Assembly (NCBI GenBank): GCA_910589085.1
Contig: CAJUSG010000002.1
Location: 1 to 64,000, forward strand
Direction of reading: 5' to 3'
DNA: 64,000 nt
Source: an uncultured Oscillospiraceae bacterium
GTDB taxonomy: Bacteria > Bacillota > Clostridia > Oscillospirales > Oscillospiraceae
Shown piece after piece: positions 17,843 to 26,192 of this stretch; position 1 is the stretch's first letter, and each line of letters begins with the position of its first letter. The notes under the pieces are model-generated. The model made no database searches, was not told the origin of the DNA, and saw nothing but the letters and a program-made list of their open reading frames with translations. Both the position numbers and the translations under genes were made by a program.

Positions 17843-19057
17843 TCAATTATCTTCGCGCAGGGGGTCCTGCCCGGAGATATCATAGTACGAGTTTACAATC
17901 AGCTCCAGGACCAGCTTTTCTTCCACCACCTCCGGATCCAATTGAGATACCTCTCTGACCGCGGCATAGATTCCCTTCTGCCCCAGCAGCCTCTGTAAGG
18001 CGACGGACTGCGGGTCCTCCTCGTTCTGATACAGGTAGGCGTAGGCGCAGCTGCGGCAAATATAATAGGGCAGAATTCCCTGCTTCGCCGCGCACAGGGC
18101 CGGGCCGATCAAGCGGTCATTCCTTCCCAGCTTCCGAATCGGTTCCCGCACAATGCGAAACAGACTGTCGTCCACATTTCTGGTGCGGAAGACGGCGACC
18201 GGTTCCCGTGCCTGTTCCGCAGTGCGCGGGGGCAGGCCGTACTCCCTGGCTACACCGTTGTAGCCCTCCGCGGCGGCGTAGTAGGCATACCGGGAGGCCA
18301 CGGGGTGATAGGCGGCCTCGCAGCTTCGTGTCAAGCCGTGGGCAAGGGCCACAAACGCCATGGAGCACTGCACCAGATTTCCCGTCCAGATTTTCACAAC
18401 CATCGCCGCGGACAGATTCTTTTCCAGTCGGAAGAAGGACGGCATATTGGGACAGGCGCACAGCTCCTCCGAATCCTCCACCCGCAAAACGGGCTTGTCG
18501 TCCCCGATGACCCGATAGGCGTCCTCTGTCCGCTCCTGTTCCGGGGGCAGCAGGTTTTTACGGTTGACAATGCTCATCACCAGCCGGATACACCGGTCAA
18601 AGTAGGCGCGCTCCGCCGGATTCAGCCTGGCGCGCAGCCCGCTGTCGTAATATTCATAAAGGCCGACATAGTTCGCTCCTAGGGTAATAAACAGCATTTT
18701 CTCATTTCCCGCCGCCATCCGCATCCGGATCATTTCGGCCAAATCGCCAATCACCTGGTCAAAGGCGTCGGGCATCAGGGCGGTGGAGATAAAGTCCGCC
18801 TGGCACATGCTGCGGATATATGCCTCATGCTCCGTCACGGTATTCAAAACCTGAAAGCCCTCCACCCGTGTCTCGCGGCTCTCACCTGAGGACATATTGG
18901 ACATTTTAACAGTATAATATCCCTGCTTTCTCAGCCCCGCTGTCAGACCGGCATCCTTATCCGCAAAGGTAATGCGGGCCTTGTCTTTGTAATACAGCTC
19001 GCCCAGCATCCCCCGTCCGCTGCGGCCGGCGCCAATAATCACAACGCTTTCTCTCAT
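17843..19057 (-). CDS. Mannitol-1-phosphate dehydrogenase-like NAD(P) oxidoreductase
   Basis: A 404-residue protein with an N-terminal Rossmann signature VVIIGAGRSGRGMLGEL (3-19) and a C-terminal helical domain like mannitol/altronate dehydrogenases. The family oxidises sugar-alcohol or polyol phosphates. The usual C-terminal catalytic lysine motif could not be identified with certainty, so the exact substrate is open. It overlaps the HAD gene and precedes the EIIA gene. Confidence 0.75.
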   Translation of the reverse strand: MRESVVIIGAGRSGRGMLGELYYKDKARITFADKDAGLTAGLRKQGYYTVKMSNMSSGESRETRVEGFQVLNTVTEHEAYIRSMCQADFISTALMPDAFDQVIGDLAEMIRMRMAAGNEKMLFITLGANYVGLYEYYDSGLRARLNPAERAYFDRCIRLVMSIVNRKNLLPPEQERTEDAYRVIGDDKPVLRVEDSEELCACPNMPSFFRLEKNLSAAMVVKIWTGNLVQCSMAFVALAHGLTRSCEAAYHPVASRYAYYAAAEGYNGVAREYGLPPRTAEQAREPVAVFRTRNVDDSLFRIVREPIRKLGRNDRLIGPALCAAKQGILPYYICRSCAYAYLYQNEEDPQSVALQRLLGQKGIYAAVREVSQLDPEVVEEKLVLELIVNSYYDISGQDPLREDN

Positions 19058-19701
19058 TTTAACTCCTCCAAAATCTGAAACACCTGGGGCAACTCAGTTA
19101 TGACATAGTCCGCTGAGCCTTCCCTATAGGGAAAGCGGTCGTCCCGCAGGGCCGCAACCCTCAGCCCCGCGCCCTTCGCCGCCTGAATGCCATAGATCGA
19201 GTCCTCCACAGCCAGACAGCGGTCTGCCGGAATTTTCAGCGTCTCCAGCGCCAACAAGTAAATGCCCGGATCCGGCTTGCGCCTGGGGACATGCTCTCCG
19301 GTTATAACCCTGTCAAAGTACCCTCCAATGCCGGTATCGTCAAATACCTTGTCAATCCGTTCCTGATTGCTGTTGCTGCACAGGGCCAGAAGGCAGCCGC
19401 TCTCATGGAGCTGTTTTAAAACAGCGGCCGTGTGTTTTTTCAGCAGCGGCCCAAAGTCCAGCAGCAGCTTTCGCTGGGCCGCGCGGTAGGGCTCCGCCAA
19501 TTCTTCCGCCGCAAGCGTCAGCCCGCGCGCCCGGATGATGGTCTCAAATTTCGTCTGGAACTCCATTCCCGCAAAGCAGTAAAAATCACTGGCTGGAATT
19601 GAATACCCCTTTTCCTGAAAGGCCATACTGAGGCACCGGGCGTAAACAGTCTCAGTGTCAATCAGGACCCCGTCCATGTCAAACAGGACCGCTGTCTTCA
19701 T
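19054..19701 (-). CDS. HAD-superfamily phosphatase (beta-phosphoglucomutase-like)
   Basis: A 215-residue HAD subfamily IA enzyme. The nucleophile motif DMDGVLIDTE is at the N-terminus, motif II is LCSNSN near 110, the Lys motif is GEHVPRRKPDPGIY, and motif III is VEDSIYGIQAA. It likely dephosphorylates or isomerises a sugar phosphate in this pathway. ATG 19701 has GAGGTG six bases ahead; a GTG at 19710 is possible. It overlaps the phosphotriesterase-family gene by 23 bases. Confidence 0.88.
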   Translation of the reverse strand: MKTAVLFDMDGVLIDTETVYARCLSMAFQEKGYSIPASDFYCFAGMEFQTKFETIIRARGLTLAAEELAEPYRAAQRKLLLDFGPLLKKHTAAVLKQLHESGCLLALCSNSNQERIDKVFDDTGIGGYFDRVITGEHVPRRKPDPGIYLLALETLKIPADRCLAVEDSIYGIQAAKGAGLRVAALRDDRFPYREGSADYVITELPQVFQILEELK

Positions 19702-20650
19702 TTTCTTCACCTCTGCTAAAGATTCGGGCCGGATTGTGAATCATAATCCTCTCCAGGTCCGACCGGTCAACCCCCTGCTCAATCAGCCTGGGCAGCACAA
19801 CACGGTGGATAAAGCTCAAGGAATCAGGCGCATAGTTGATATATGTGCGGTGGTCCCAGTCGCTCCATCGGCTGTGGTTGAAGCACACCACGGCATCGTG
19901 GGAAAAAATCAGGCGGTCTGCCCATCCCCGGCGAATCAGCTCCGGAATGATGTTCAGATTGTGCTCCAGATTGTGGCCGTTAAAGTTCATCTGGTCAATG
20001 GCGATATAGCTGCCCCGGCGCATGACATTCTCCGCGTAGTCGAGGGGATCGCCGGCCCGAAAGTGTCCAATCACCACCCTGCTTAAATCGGCCCCCTGCT
20101 CCTCAAAGATATCCTGCTGAAACAGGCCGTATCGGGTATTGGCAGGGCGGCAGTGGGTGATAATGGGAAGCCCGGTGAGGCGCTGGGCCGCTCCGCAGAC
20201 CCGCAGGATTTTTTTGTTGTTTTCCGTCAGCCCCGCTTCGCCCGTTCCGCACTTAATCACCCCGCAGCGAATGTCCGTACCCTGAACGCCCTCCCGGGCC
20301 TCCCGCTCCAGGAAACGAATCAGATACTCCTCCGGGGCCATGCGGATCAGGGGGTCCTCCGCGATAAATATCCCCGTGGCGGCGATGATATTCATTCCGG
20401 TATGCTCGGACGCGGCTTTTAATATTTCCACGTCCCGGCCCATATTGCAGGGTGTGACGTCGACCAAAGTCCTCACCCCGGCAGCATAGGCGTTCTTGAC
20501 AACCGGAATAATCATCTCAAGCGCCTTATCCACAGGGAGGCGCTGGGGGTCCGCCACCCGGGCATTCCAGTCTCCCAGATAGAGGTGCTCATGCATCAGG
20601 GTAGTGCCTAATTGGCCCGGGGATATCCGGCCCAGTACCGTTTCAATCAT
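19679..20650 (-). CDS. Phosphotriesterase-family hydrolase, likely phospho-sugar lactonase
   Basis: A 323-residue amidohydrolase-fold enzyme. Metal ligands are visible: TLMHEHLYLG (HxH, near 17-26), the bridging Lys in GVIKCGTGEAG (near 128-138), ITHCRPANTRYG, VIGHFRAGD, and the Asp in IFSHDAVVC. Characterised COG1735 relatives include lactonases acting on phosphorylated aldonolactones, which would suit a PTS operon with a dehydrogenase. True organophosphate activity is unlikely. The substrate is not determined by sequence. Confidence 0.85.
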   Translation of the reverse strand: MIETVLGRISPGQLGTTLMHEHLYLGDWNARVADPQRLPVDKALEMIIPVVKNAYAAGVRTLVDVTPCNMGRDVEILKAASEHTGMNIIAATGIFIAEDPLIRMAPEEYLIRFLEREAREGVQGTDIRCGVIKCGTGEAGLTENNKKILRVCGAAQRLTGLPIITHCRPANTRYGLFQQDIFEEQGADLSRVVIGHFRAGDPLDYAENVMRRGSYIAIDQMNFNGHNLEHNLNIIPELIRRGWADRLIFSHDAVVCFNHSRWSDWDHRTYINYAPDSLSFIHRVVLPRLIEQGVDRSDLERIMIHNPARIFSRGEENEDSGPV

Positions 20651-20945
20651 GACGGCTCTCCTGTATTTTCGCGCCCTGACCGGGCGGCGGCGTGCGGAAC
20701 ACAGCGGCCCGGTCAGCGGTGATGGTTACCTGATCGGCAATTCTCACCCGGACGCGGTCGGATTCCAAGTCGGAAATTCTGCCATATATGGCGTTGCCGA
20801 CCAGAACCTCAGCGCCGACACACAGGTTGTCCTGCATGGACAAAAACGCCTGTTTTCTCCTTTTTATGTAGGCCAGGCTAATCATCACATATAAAATCAT
20901 GATTGTCACAGCAGCAGCTAAAATATAAAACGCCAGATGATCCAT
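20643..20945 (-). CDS. YajC-like membrane-anchored protein in the PTS operon
   Basis: About 100 residues: one transmembrane helix (about 4-25, FYILAAAVTIMILYVMISLA in type), a basic KRRKQAF stretch, then a small beta domain (LCVGAEVLVGNAIYGRI ... VRIADQVTITADRAAV) of the same design as the YajC preprotein translocase subunit. In the PTS setting it may assist or modulate the membrane permease rather than Sec. It overlaps the phosphotriesterase-like gene by eight bases. ATG 20945 is chosen over an upstream start lying inside the isomerase gene. Confidence 0.7.
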   Translation of the reverse strand: MDHLAFYILAAAVTIMILYVMISLAYIKRRKQAFLSMQDNLCVGAEVLVGNAIYGRISDLESDRVRVRIADQVTITADRAAVFRTPPPGQGAKIQESRHD

Positions 20946-20955
20946 GGTATCCCTC

Positions 20956-21897
20956 CTACTGCTCGTCAATATAGGAAATCATGTAGAGCTGCATGGCTCC
21001 GTCCAATCTGACCGGGCCGTGGTCCGCCGGAATCAGCACTGTCTCCGGCATCCGAATAGGTATCCCGTCAATTTTCCCCTCGCCCTTCACACAGACAATG
21101 CACATAAAGCGGTCAAAGGAGAAGGAGCCGGGGCCGTCAACATCCAGCCGCTTGGCCACATACTCCCCGGGGCTGGAGTAGTAATCGGTCACCCTCAGCC
21201 CATTCACTTCATAACAGACAGGGTCAATGGGCGCAAGCGGGACCTCCGGAATATTGACGCAGTCATATACCTGCCGGACATGCAGCCTGCGGTCCGGGTC
21301 GTTCCGGTGATAATCAAAAAAGCGGTAGGAAATATCGGAATTTGAGGCGAACACCATGGATATTTTCCCATTCTCACCGCCCCCGCCGCCGTGAATTACC
21401 CCGGCCGGGGTATGCAGATACTGCCCGGAGCGGACCGTTATCGTCTGAAACAGCCCCTCCCAGTCCTCCCGCTCCACCAGCTGCCTGAATTCCTCCAGCG
21501 AGGCGGCCTTGTTCCCAAAGAGCTTGATCTGCTCTGTCCCGTCCGGCTCGATGGCGATTGATCCGGATACCTTTCCCAGCGTGCCCTCATGGGTCAGGGC
21601 GTACCCGTTGCCGGGATGCAGGTGGTAGGACATTTTTTTCTCTGAGCAGGAGGTCGCCAAACGGACGGGGAATACCGGCGCTTTGCAGCGGAATATCTCC
21701 GGGTGGGTCTCATAAAACCGGGACAAGGGCTGCCGGGCCTCTGTTACAATACAGTCCTGGTGTCCCTTCAGGGCGATGACATGATAAATTTGCCCCACAT
21801 TCTTTAAATCTGTTTCTAAATGATAGGCGTCAATGATCCTTCTCCCACCCCAAATGAAGGACTCCAGCACAGGTTCAATATGATAAATCACAACCAC
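20956..21897 (-). CDS. Class I mannose-6-phosphate isomerase-like protein
   Basis: A 313-residue cupin protein of the type I phosphomannose isomerase family: PVLESFIWGGRRI at the N-terminus, the metal-site MSYHLHPGNGYA near 90-101 (canonical form QVHPDD) and TPAGVIHGGGGG near 165-175. It likely interconverts an aldose and a ketose phosphate entering through the adjacent EIIC/EIID, but the altered metal motif warns that the sugar may not be mannose. Confidence 0.8.
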   Translation of the reverse strand: MVVIYHIEPVLESFIWGGRRIIDAYHLETDLKNVGQIYHVIALKGHQDCIVTEARQPLSRFYETHPEIFRCKAPVFPVRLATSCSEKKMSYHLHPGNGYALTHEGTLGKVSGSIAIEPDGTEQIKLFGNKAASLEEFRQLVEREDWEGLFQTITVRSGQYLHTPAGVIHGGGGGENGKISMVFASNSDISYRFFDYHRNDPDRRLHVRQVYDCVNIPEVPLAPIDPVCYEVNGLRVTDYYSSPGEYVAKRLDVDGPGSFSFDRFMCIVCVKGEGKIDGIPIRMPETVLIPADHGPVRLDGAMQLYMISYIDEQ

Positions 21898-21954
21898 ATC
21901 TTCTTTCAGGCAAAGATCAGGCCAGAACCGAAAGGCTCTGGCCCTTTCCGTCGG

Positions 21955-22773
21955 TCAAGCAATCCCCAGCAGACTTAATACGATCACAACTGCCATCGTG
22001 CCGTACACAATCCACTGCATCTGGACACGGCGAATTTTCATCAAATAGTAATCCAGCGCAATAACCAGCAGGCCGGTCAGACGGGGGAAGATGGCGTTGA
22101 TCTCATCCGTCACCAACGCGGTCTCTCCGTTGTTTTGAAAGGCGAGCTGCAGGCCAATGTTGGTGCGGGACGCAGCCAGACAGCCCACGACAATCAGGCC
22201 AAAAACAGCCACCGCTTTTGTAATATCGCTGATGCCGGCGTTTCCAAACAGGTCGACGGAGGCCTTGCCGGCGCTGTAGCCCCGAACAAAAAGGACATAG
22301 CCAAAGCTCAGAATAATGGCCAGCAGGGCCACGATGTAGAACAGCGGACCCATCACGCTGCCGCTCTCGCCGGAGATCGAAATGGTCATCGTACACAAAA
22401 TGGGGATCAAGGTGGCCTGAACCAGACTGTCGCCGATTCCGGCGACCGGGCCCATCAGGCTGGACTTGATGGAGGTAATCATTTCCGCGTCCACATTGTG
22501 GTGCAGGGCTCTCTGCTCCTCCATGCCCAGGATAATGCCGAAGATCAGCGATCCGGCAATGGGCTCCGTATTGTACCAGGTAAAGTGGCGGGCCACATTT
22601 GCGCCTACCTCCTCCGGCGCATAGAACATCTTGAAGAAGGGAAGCAGCCACCAGGGCCAGCTCTTCCCCTGAATGTAGACGGCGTCCACGCCCGGGCAGC
22701 CGTACAGCAGATAGCGAATATAGAGGCGGTTGCGCTCAGCCTTGGTCAAGGTGGTTGTTCTGATGGTATTCAT
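21955..22773 (-). CDS. PTS mannose-family EIID component
   Basis: A 272-residue membrane subunit of the mannose-type permease. It starts with the typical LTKAERNRLYIRYL, has the conserved FYAPEEVGANVARHFTWYNTEP region and GIGDSLVQATLIPIL, and C-terminal hydrophobic helices. It forms the sugar channel with EIIC. The ATG overlaps the EIIC stop. Confidence 0.93.
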   Translation of the reverse strand: MNTIRTTTLTKAERNRLYIRYLLYGCPGVDAVYIQGKSWPWWLLPFFKMFYAPEEVGANVARHFTWYNTEPIAGSLIFGIILGMEEQRALHHNVDAEMITSIKSSLMGPVAGIGDSLVQATLIPILCTMTISISGESGSVMGPLFYIVALLAIILSFGYVLFVRGYSAGKASVDLFGNAGISDITKAVAVFGLIVVGCLAASRTNIGLQLAFQNNGETALVTDEINAIFPRLTGLLVIALDYYLMKIRRVQMQWIVYGTMAVVIVLSLLGIA

Positions 22774-23561
22774 TCAATCTCATCCTCCTCATCAGCCGAG
22801 ACGACAGCGGCGGCAGGCTTATTCATCGTGCGGTAATACAGCAGCGCGATCACAATGGCGAAGAAAATCACGCCTGTGGTGGACAGGCCCAGATAACCGT
22901 AGCAGGCCCAGCCGAAGATAAAGAAGGCGAAGCTCCAGGCGTCGGAGACCAGATAACCCAGCAGCGCCGCCATACCGATGGCCGGCAGCCAGCTGGCCAC
23001 AGTACCCAGCGCTGCCAGCAGGGACTCGGGCAGCGCGTTTACAACCACTTCCACCGCGCCGGAGCCAAAATAAATCAGAATAAAGCTGGTAACGCCGCGC
23101 TCCACAAGATAGAGCGCCGTCGGGAATCCCACATACCACCAGGAGAACCCTTTCCAGTCATTTTTCTCCGCGGCGCGCTTCATGGCGCTGCCGGCGGCGG
23201 CGGTCAGGGCGCGGACCGCATAATCGACAGACGTGAAAATGGTGGCCAGGCCGGTAGCCAGAGCAATCGCTGTAGTGGTATCAACTCCGGACGTCATGGC
23301 GACGGCAATACAGGGAAAAGAAATAATTCCCATGTCCATGGAGCCCACGCCGCCCACCTGGAAATACCCCATATAGACCAACTGCATGGCGCAGCCAATA
23401 ATCACACCCTGCTGGACATCGCCGAGAATCATACCTACCAGCAAACCGCCGATAAAGGGGCGCTGAAACAGGTATTTTAGCGGATACCCGCCGATGGGTG
23501 CCGAACCGGAGGCTGAAAATGTGGTCAAAAGTGAAATAAGTGCGCATTGGATCGCAAACAC
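22770..23561 (-). CDS. PTS mannose-family EIIC component
   Basis: A 263-residue integral membrane permease subunit with about seven to nine hydrophobic segments. The EIIC-Man landmarks PFIGGLLVGMILGDVQQGVIIG and QLVYMGYFQVGG are near 34-70. The tail is acidic (DEEDEIE). It lies between EIIB and EIID. Confidence 0.93.
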   Translation of the reverse strand: MFAIQCALISLLTTFSASGSAPIGGYPLKYLFQRPFIGGLLVGMILGDVQQGVIIGCAMQLVYMGYFQVGGVGSMDMGIISFPCIAVAMTSGVDTTTAIALATGLATIFTSVDYAVRALTAAAGSAMKRAAEKNDWKGFSWWYVGFPTALYLVERGVTSFILIYFGSGAVEVVVNALPESLLAALGTVASWLPAIGMAALLGYLVSDAWSFAFFIFGWACYGYLGLSTTGVIFFAIVIALLYYRTMNKPAAAVVSADEEDEIE

Positions 23562-23578
23562 TGCTAAGACCTCCCTCT

Positions 23579-24076
23579 CTATTGATTCGCCTGGATATAA
23601 AGTTTCTGTGCCTCTTCAAAGGGGATATTTGCGTTCACGCAGCTGGGATCAAAAACAATTTTAACCCCCTGTTCATGGGCATATTGAATCGCCTCAAATT
23701 CCTCCGCGGTATTACCCAGTCCGTTCATATACTTGGGGGCGTTGTCACGGATAAACTGCTGGCCAATCGTCAAGGTGCCTTTAAATGCATATCCCATTTC
23801 AACCACACGCCTGACAGAGATTGGGGTCTTAAAAATAATGAAATAATTCAGCTTGGATTCTTCCGCTTTTTTCAACGCCGGAAGGGCCTTGTCAACTCTG
23901 CGGATGTGGACCTTGATATCGCTGGATACCGTGCTGGCGTAAAGGCTGGACATGTGCTGATCCGCCGCGATTTCATCATCCACAACAATAATGGCGTTCA
24001 AAGGGTATGTCTTCTTGAGAATTGTTGTTGTCTGCCCGTGAACAACACGCATATCCACCCGGTAATGAGTAATCAT
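23579..24076 (-). CDS. PTS mannose/fructose-family EIIB component
   Basis: A 165-residue cytosolic EIIB. The phosphorylated His is in DMRVVHGQTTT (near 8-18), followed by AIIVVDDEIAAD, the standard EIIB-Man pattern. First gene of the operon, with the promoter about 75 bases upstream of ATG 24076. Confidence 0.93.
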   Translation of the reverse strand: MITHYRVDMRVVHGQTTTILKKTYPLNAIIVVDDEIAADQHMSSLYASTVSSDIKVHIRRVDKALPALKKAEESKLNYFIIFKTPISVRRVVEMGYAFKGTLTIGQQFIRDNAPKYMNGLGNTAEEFEAIQYAHEQGVKIVFDPSCVNANIPFEEAQKLYIQANQ

Positions 24077-24150
24077 GTTTTCACCTCCTCCTTCTCATTT
24101 TGGAACAGGCAATAGCTGACGTATCAGCCTCGTCCCCTGTCTGTAATTCA

Positions 24151-24179
24151 ATTTTAGTCTCCATTATTCCATTTGTCAA
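24151..24179 (-). promoter_or_regulatory. Sigma-A promoter of the PTS operon
   Basis: Minus strand TTGACA (24179-24174), 17-base spacer, TAAAAT (24156-24151), leading to the EIIB start at 24076. Confidence 0.85.
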
Positions 24180-24180
24180 C

Positions 24181-24211
24181 GAATAATTCAGAATAATTCA
24201 AATTTTGTGAA
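24181..24211 (-). promoter_or_regulatory. Probable regulator-binding sites upstream of the PTS promoter
   Basis: Two tandem copies of the near-palindrome GAATAATTC (24181-24189 and 24191-24199) and an overlapping TTCA-N7-TGAA (24197-24211) directly upstream of the -35 box. The position suits an activator or RpiR-type sensor; the RpiR gene in the operon is the natural candidate. Confidence 0.55.
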
Positions 24212-24445
24212 TTGATATAAATAGAGAAGTCTCTTTTTGTATAATTCTCCCACAGCTCGTCGGAACAAACAGAATAATGCCGTGGGCGACCCAAGAGTAT
24301 GAAATCTTCCTGCGCTTCACCGCACAAAAATAGGGCCCGCCCAAATAATTTCGGCAGACCCTATCCATATTATACTGTTTTCAGCTATCGTGATGACAGC
24401 ACAATGTGTCCTCACATATCAATGCAGCAAAATCGGGAAAATGAT
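24212..24445. other. Intergenic region upstream of the PTS operon
   Basis: AT-richer sequence with no credible gene. It holds one stem-loop (24330-24364); short open frames here lack ribosome binding sites. Confidence 0.5.
24330..24364 (-). terminator. Candidate terminator (minus strand)
   Basis: ATAGGG pairs with CCCTAT, with inner GCC/GGC pairs, followed on the minus strand by TTTTTG. It could insulate the PTS operon from upstream transcription. Confidence 0.5.
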
Positions 24446-24481
24446 AAAACCCGCAGGAATCTTAAAATTCTTGCGGGTTTT
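24446..24481. terminator. Candidate bidirectional terminator
   Basis: AAAACCCGCAGGAAT and AATTCTTGCGGGTTTT form a long stem with A and T tracts on both sides. Confidence 0.7.
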
Positions 24482-24583
24482 GGACTGTATCACCCAAAAA
24501 GATTCATCTTTCTGGTCCGCACCCGAACCGGAGCCCAGCGAAGCGGGTCCGGTTTGGAGAGGAGGAGCAAGGGAGCGAATGGC

Positions 24584-24625
24584 GATTTTATAAAAAATCG
24601 CCGGAGCAAAGCGGACTTTGCTCCG
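24584..24625 (-). terminator. Terminator of tRNA-Thr
   Basis: Minus-strand stem CGGAGCAAAG / CTTTGCTCCG (24602-24625) followed by a T-rich tract, only four bases after the tRNA CCA end. Confidence 0.85.
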
Positions 24626-24628
24626 ACG

Positions 24629-24703
24629 TGGAGCTAGTGGTGGGAATCGAACCCACAACCCCATCATTACGAGTGATGTGCTCTGCCATTGAGCCACACT
24701 AGC
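24629..24703 (-). tRNA. tRNA-Thr (anticodon CGU)
   Basis: A 75-base cloverleaf on the minus strand. Acceptor GCTAGTG pairs with CACTAGC, anticodon stem CATCA/TGATG with loop CTCGTAA (anticodon CGT, codon ACG), T-arm GTGGGTTCGATTCCCAC, discriminator T and encoded CCA. It has its own promoter and terminator, so it is monocistronic. Confidence 0.97.
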
Positions 24704-24735
24704 ACCGGTCCGCGCCAGGCGGCACAGCAAATAAT

Positions 24736-24764
24736 ATTATACTCAACGCGGTCCTATCCGTCAA
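24736..24764 (-). promoter_or_regulatory. Promoter of tRNA-Thr
   Basis: Minus strand TTGACG (24764-24759), 17-base spacer, TATAAT (24741-24736), about 33 bases before the tRNA 5' end. Confidence 0.85.
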
Positions 24765-24819
24765 GGGGCGGCGGCAATTTTCATCAATAAAGATTTTAAC
24801 AGCGGCGCGCCGCCAAACC

Positions 24820-26187
24820 TCACTCCTCCTCCTCCTCGATGGTGTGGGGGTCCGGGGGAATGACAGGCATATCGCCCTCCAGTTGATCGAAGTAGTCCAC
24901 CTCCTGCAGCACGGGCTTGCGGTGCTCGGCAATCGCCATAATGGTGGGGTAGAGCACAATGGCCACCAAGCCGCCGGAGAACCCGTTGTTATACAGATTC
25001 ATTCCCGCCACCGGGGAGCCGGTATAAAGCACCACTGAGGAGTGGATAAACCCGGCCAGCAGCCCATAACCCCAGCCGAAATAACCTGAGATCGGGGCCA
25101 GCGTAGTGCAGAACAGGCAGGCCAGCTGGACGGCGGGCTGGGTGAGGGACCAGTCCATCACCACGCTGCCCAGCGCCACCCCAGCCATCACCGGCAGGAT
25201 GTTAAAGGCGTGTTTGCCGAAGGCGGAGAACCCCATAATGGTGAGGATACCCCCCACAGTGGGCCCGTTCAGCTCCCCGCCTGAGAGCAGAATATAGGCC
25301 ATTCCAATCAGGCCGTTGACTCCGGTATTGATGACCACCGGGGCCGCGCCAAACATACGCAGATAGTCGCTGGGCGCCCGGCCGCTGGTCTGAAGCAGCC
25401 GGCGGTAGCCCGCCCAGGCCGCCCAAACAGGCTTGCCGCTGAAAAACAGGCCGCCCAGGATCAGCAGAACGCACAGGGTCACCAGCATCGCCCCGAAGGG
25501 CAGGTTGTAGCCTCTGGCCCAGCGGTAGTGCGTGGTGGGGTCCGCCCCCAGGGAGGACATCAGGGGCACGCAGATAAAGGCCACCAGCCCGCAGGCGAAG
25601 CCCACATTGTACAGATTCATGCCGTTTTGAATGCGGTATGTATAGGTCGCCAGGGGAGGCATGACAAAGCCGATCACCAGCCCCACCAGCACCCCCTCCA
25701 CCGGGCCGCCCCAGCCGTTGTCCAGGGCGATATAGCTGACAATGGGGGCCAGCGCCGTAGCCATCAGTCCGATGCCCATATAGCCCCCCGCCGGTTCCCG
25801 GCGCGCCTTGGTATACAGCCAGGTTCCGGCCAGAATGGGCCAGATATTCACAAAGTTTTTTCCGAAGAGGGAGAAGCCGGACATGAGGCCAATCTCCACC
25901 AGGGTCATGCCGTTGAGGGTATCCCGGGACAGGTAGAGCACGCAGACGGTAATGGCCGTAACAATGGCGGAGTTCACCAGCGCCGCTCCGGGGCCGGCCA
26001 CCAGAACATAGTCTGTAATCAGGGCGTCCTCTGTGATGACGATGGTGTACAGGCCATGAAGGATATTGGCTGGGGTGTCCATCAGCAGGCCCGCCGACGC
26101 CGTGAGAATGACAAAGGCCCACAGATAGGGAAACATCCTGTCGTACCGGGCCTGATGTTCATGGTGCAGCAGGTGGAAAAAACCCAT
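24820..26187 (-). CDS. DUF1576 polytopic membrane protein with internal repeat
   Basis: A 455-residue membrane protein with roughly ten or more hydrophobic segments, matching my recollection of the DUF1576 family; function unknown. Two halves repeat each other: FSLFGKNFVNIWPILAG (about 110-127) versus FSAFGKHAFNILPVMAG (about 320-337), and GMNLYNVGFACGLVA versus GMNLYNNGFSGGLVA. That is the pattern of a duplicated transporter fold. The tail is very acidic (EEEEE). ATG 26187 has GGAGG eight bases ahead, overlapping the ribF stop. Confidence 0.8.
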   Translation of the reverse strand: MGFFHLLHHEHQARYDRMFPYLWAFVILTASAGLLMDTPANILHGLYTIVITEDALITDYVLVAGPGAALVNSAIVTAITVCVLYLSRDTLNGMTLVEIGLMSGFSLFGKNFVNIWPILAGTWLYTKARREPAGGYMGIGLMATALAPIVSYIALDNGWGGPVEGVLVGLVIGFVMPPLATYTYRIQNGMNLYNVGFACGLVAFICVPLMSSLGADPTTHYRWARGYNLPFGAMLVTLCVLLILGGLFFSGKPVWAAWAGYRRLLQTSGRAPSDYLRMFGAAPVVINTGVNGLIGMAYILLSGGELNGPTVGGILTIMGFSAFGKHAFNILPVMAGVALGSVVMDWSLTQPAVQLACLFCTTLAPISGYFGWGYGLLAGFIHSSVVLYTGSPVAGMNLYNNGFSGGLVAIVLYPTIMAIAEHRKPVLQEVDYFDQLEGDMPVIPPDPHTIEEEEE

Positions 26188-26192
26188 TGGTG

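Noticed and set aside
19679..20650. True organophosphate-degrading phosphotriesterase
   Set aside because: Setting in a sugar PTS operon and the family pattern favour a lactonase-type activity.
24446..24625. Possible CRISPR-like or tandem repeats from several hairpins in a row
   Set aside because: The stems differ in sequence and spacing; they are independent terminators.
24299..24637. Plus-strand 112-codon open frame upstream of tRNA-Thr
   Set aside because: It crosses two terminator hairpins, has no ribosome binding site and no recognisable protein character.
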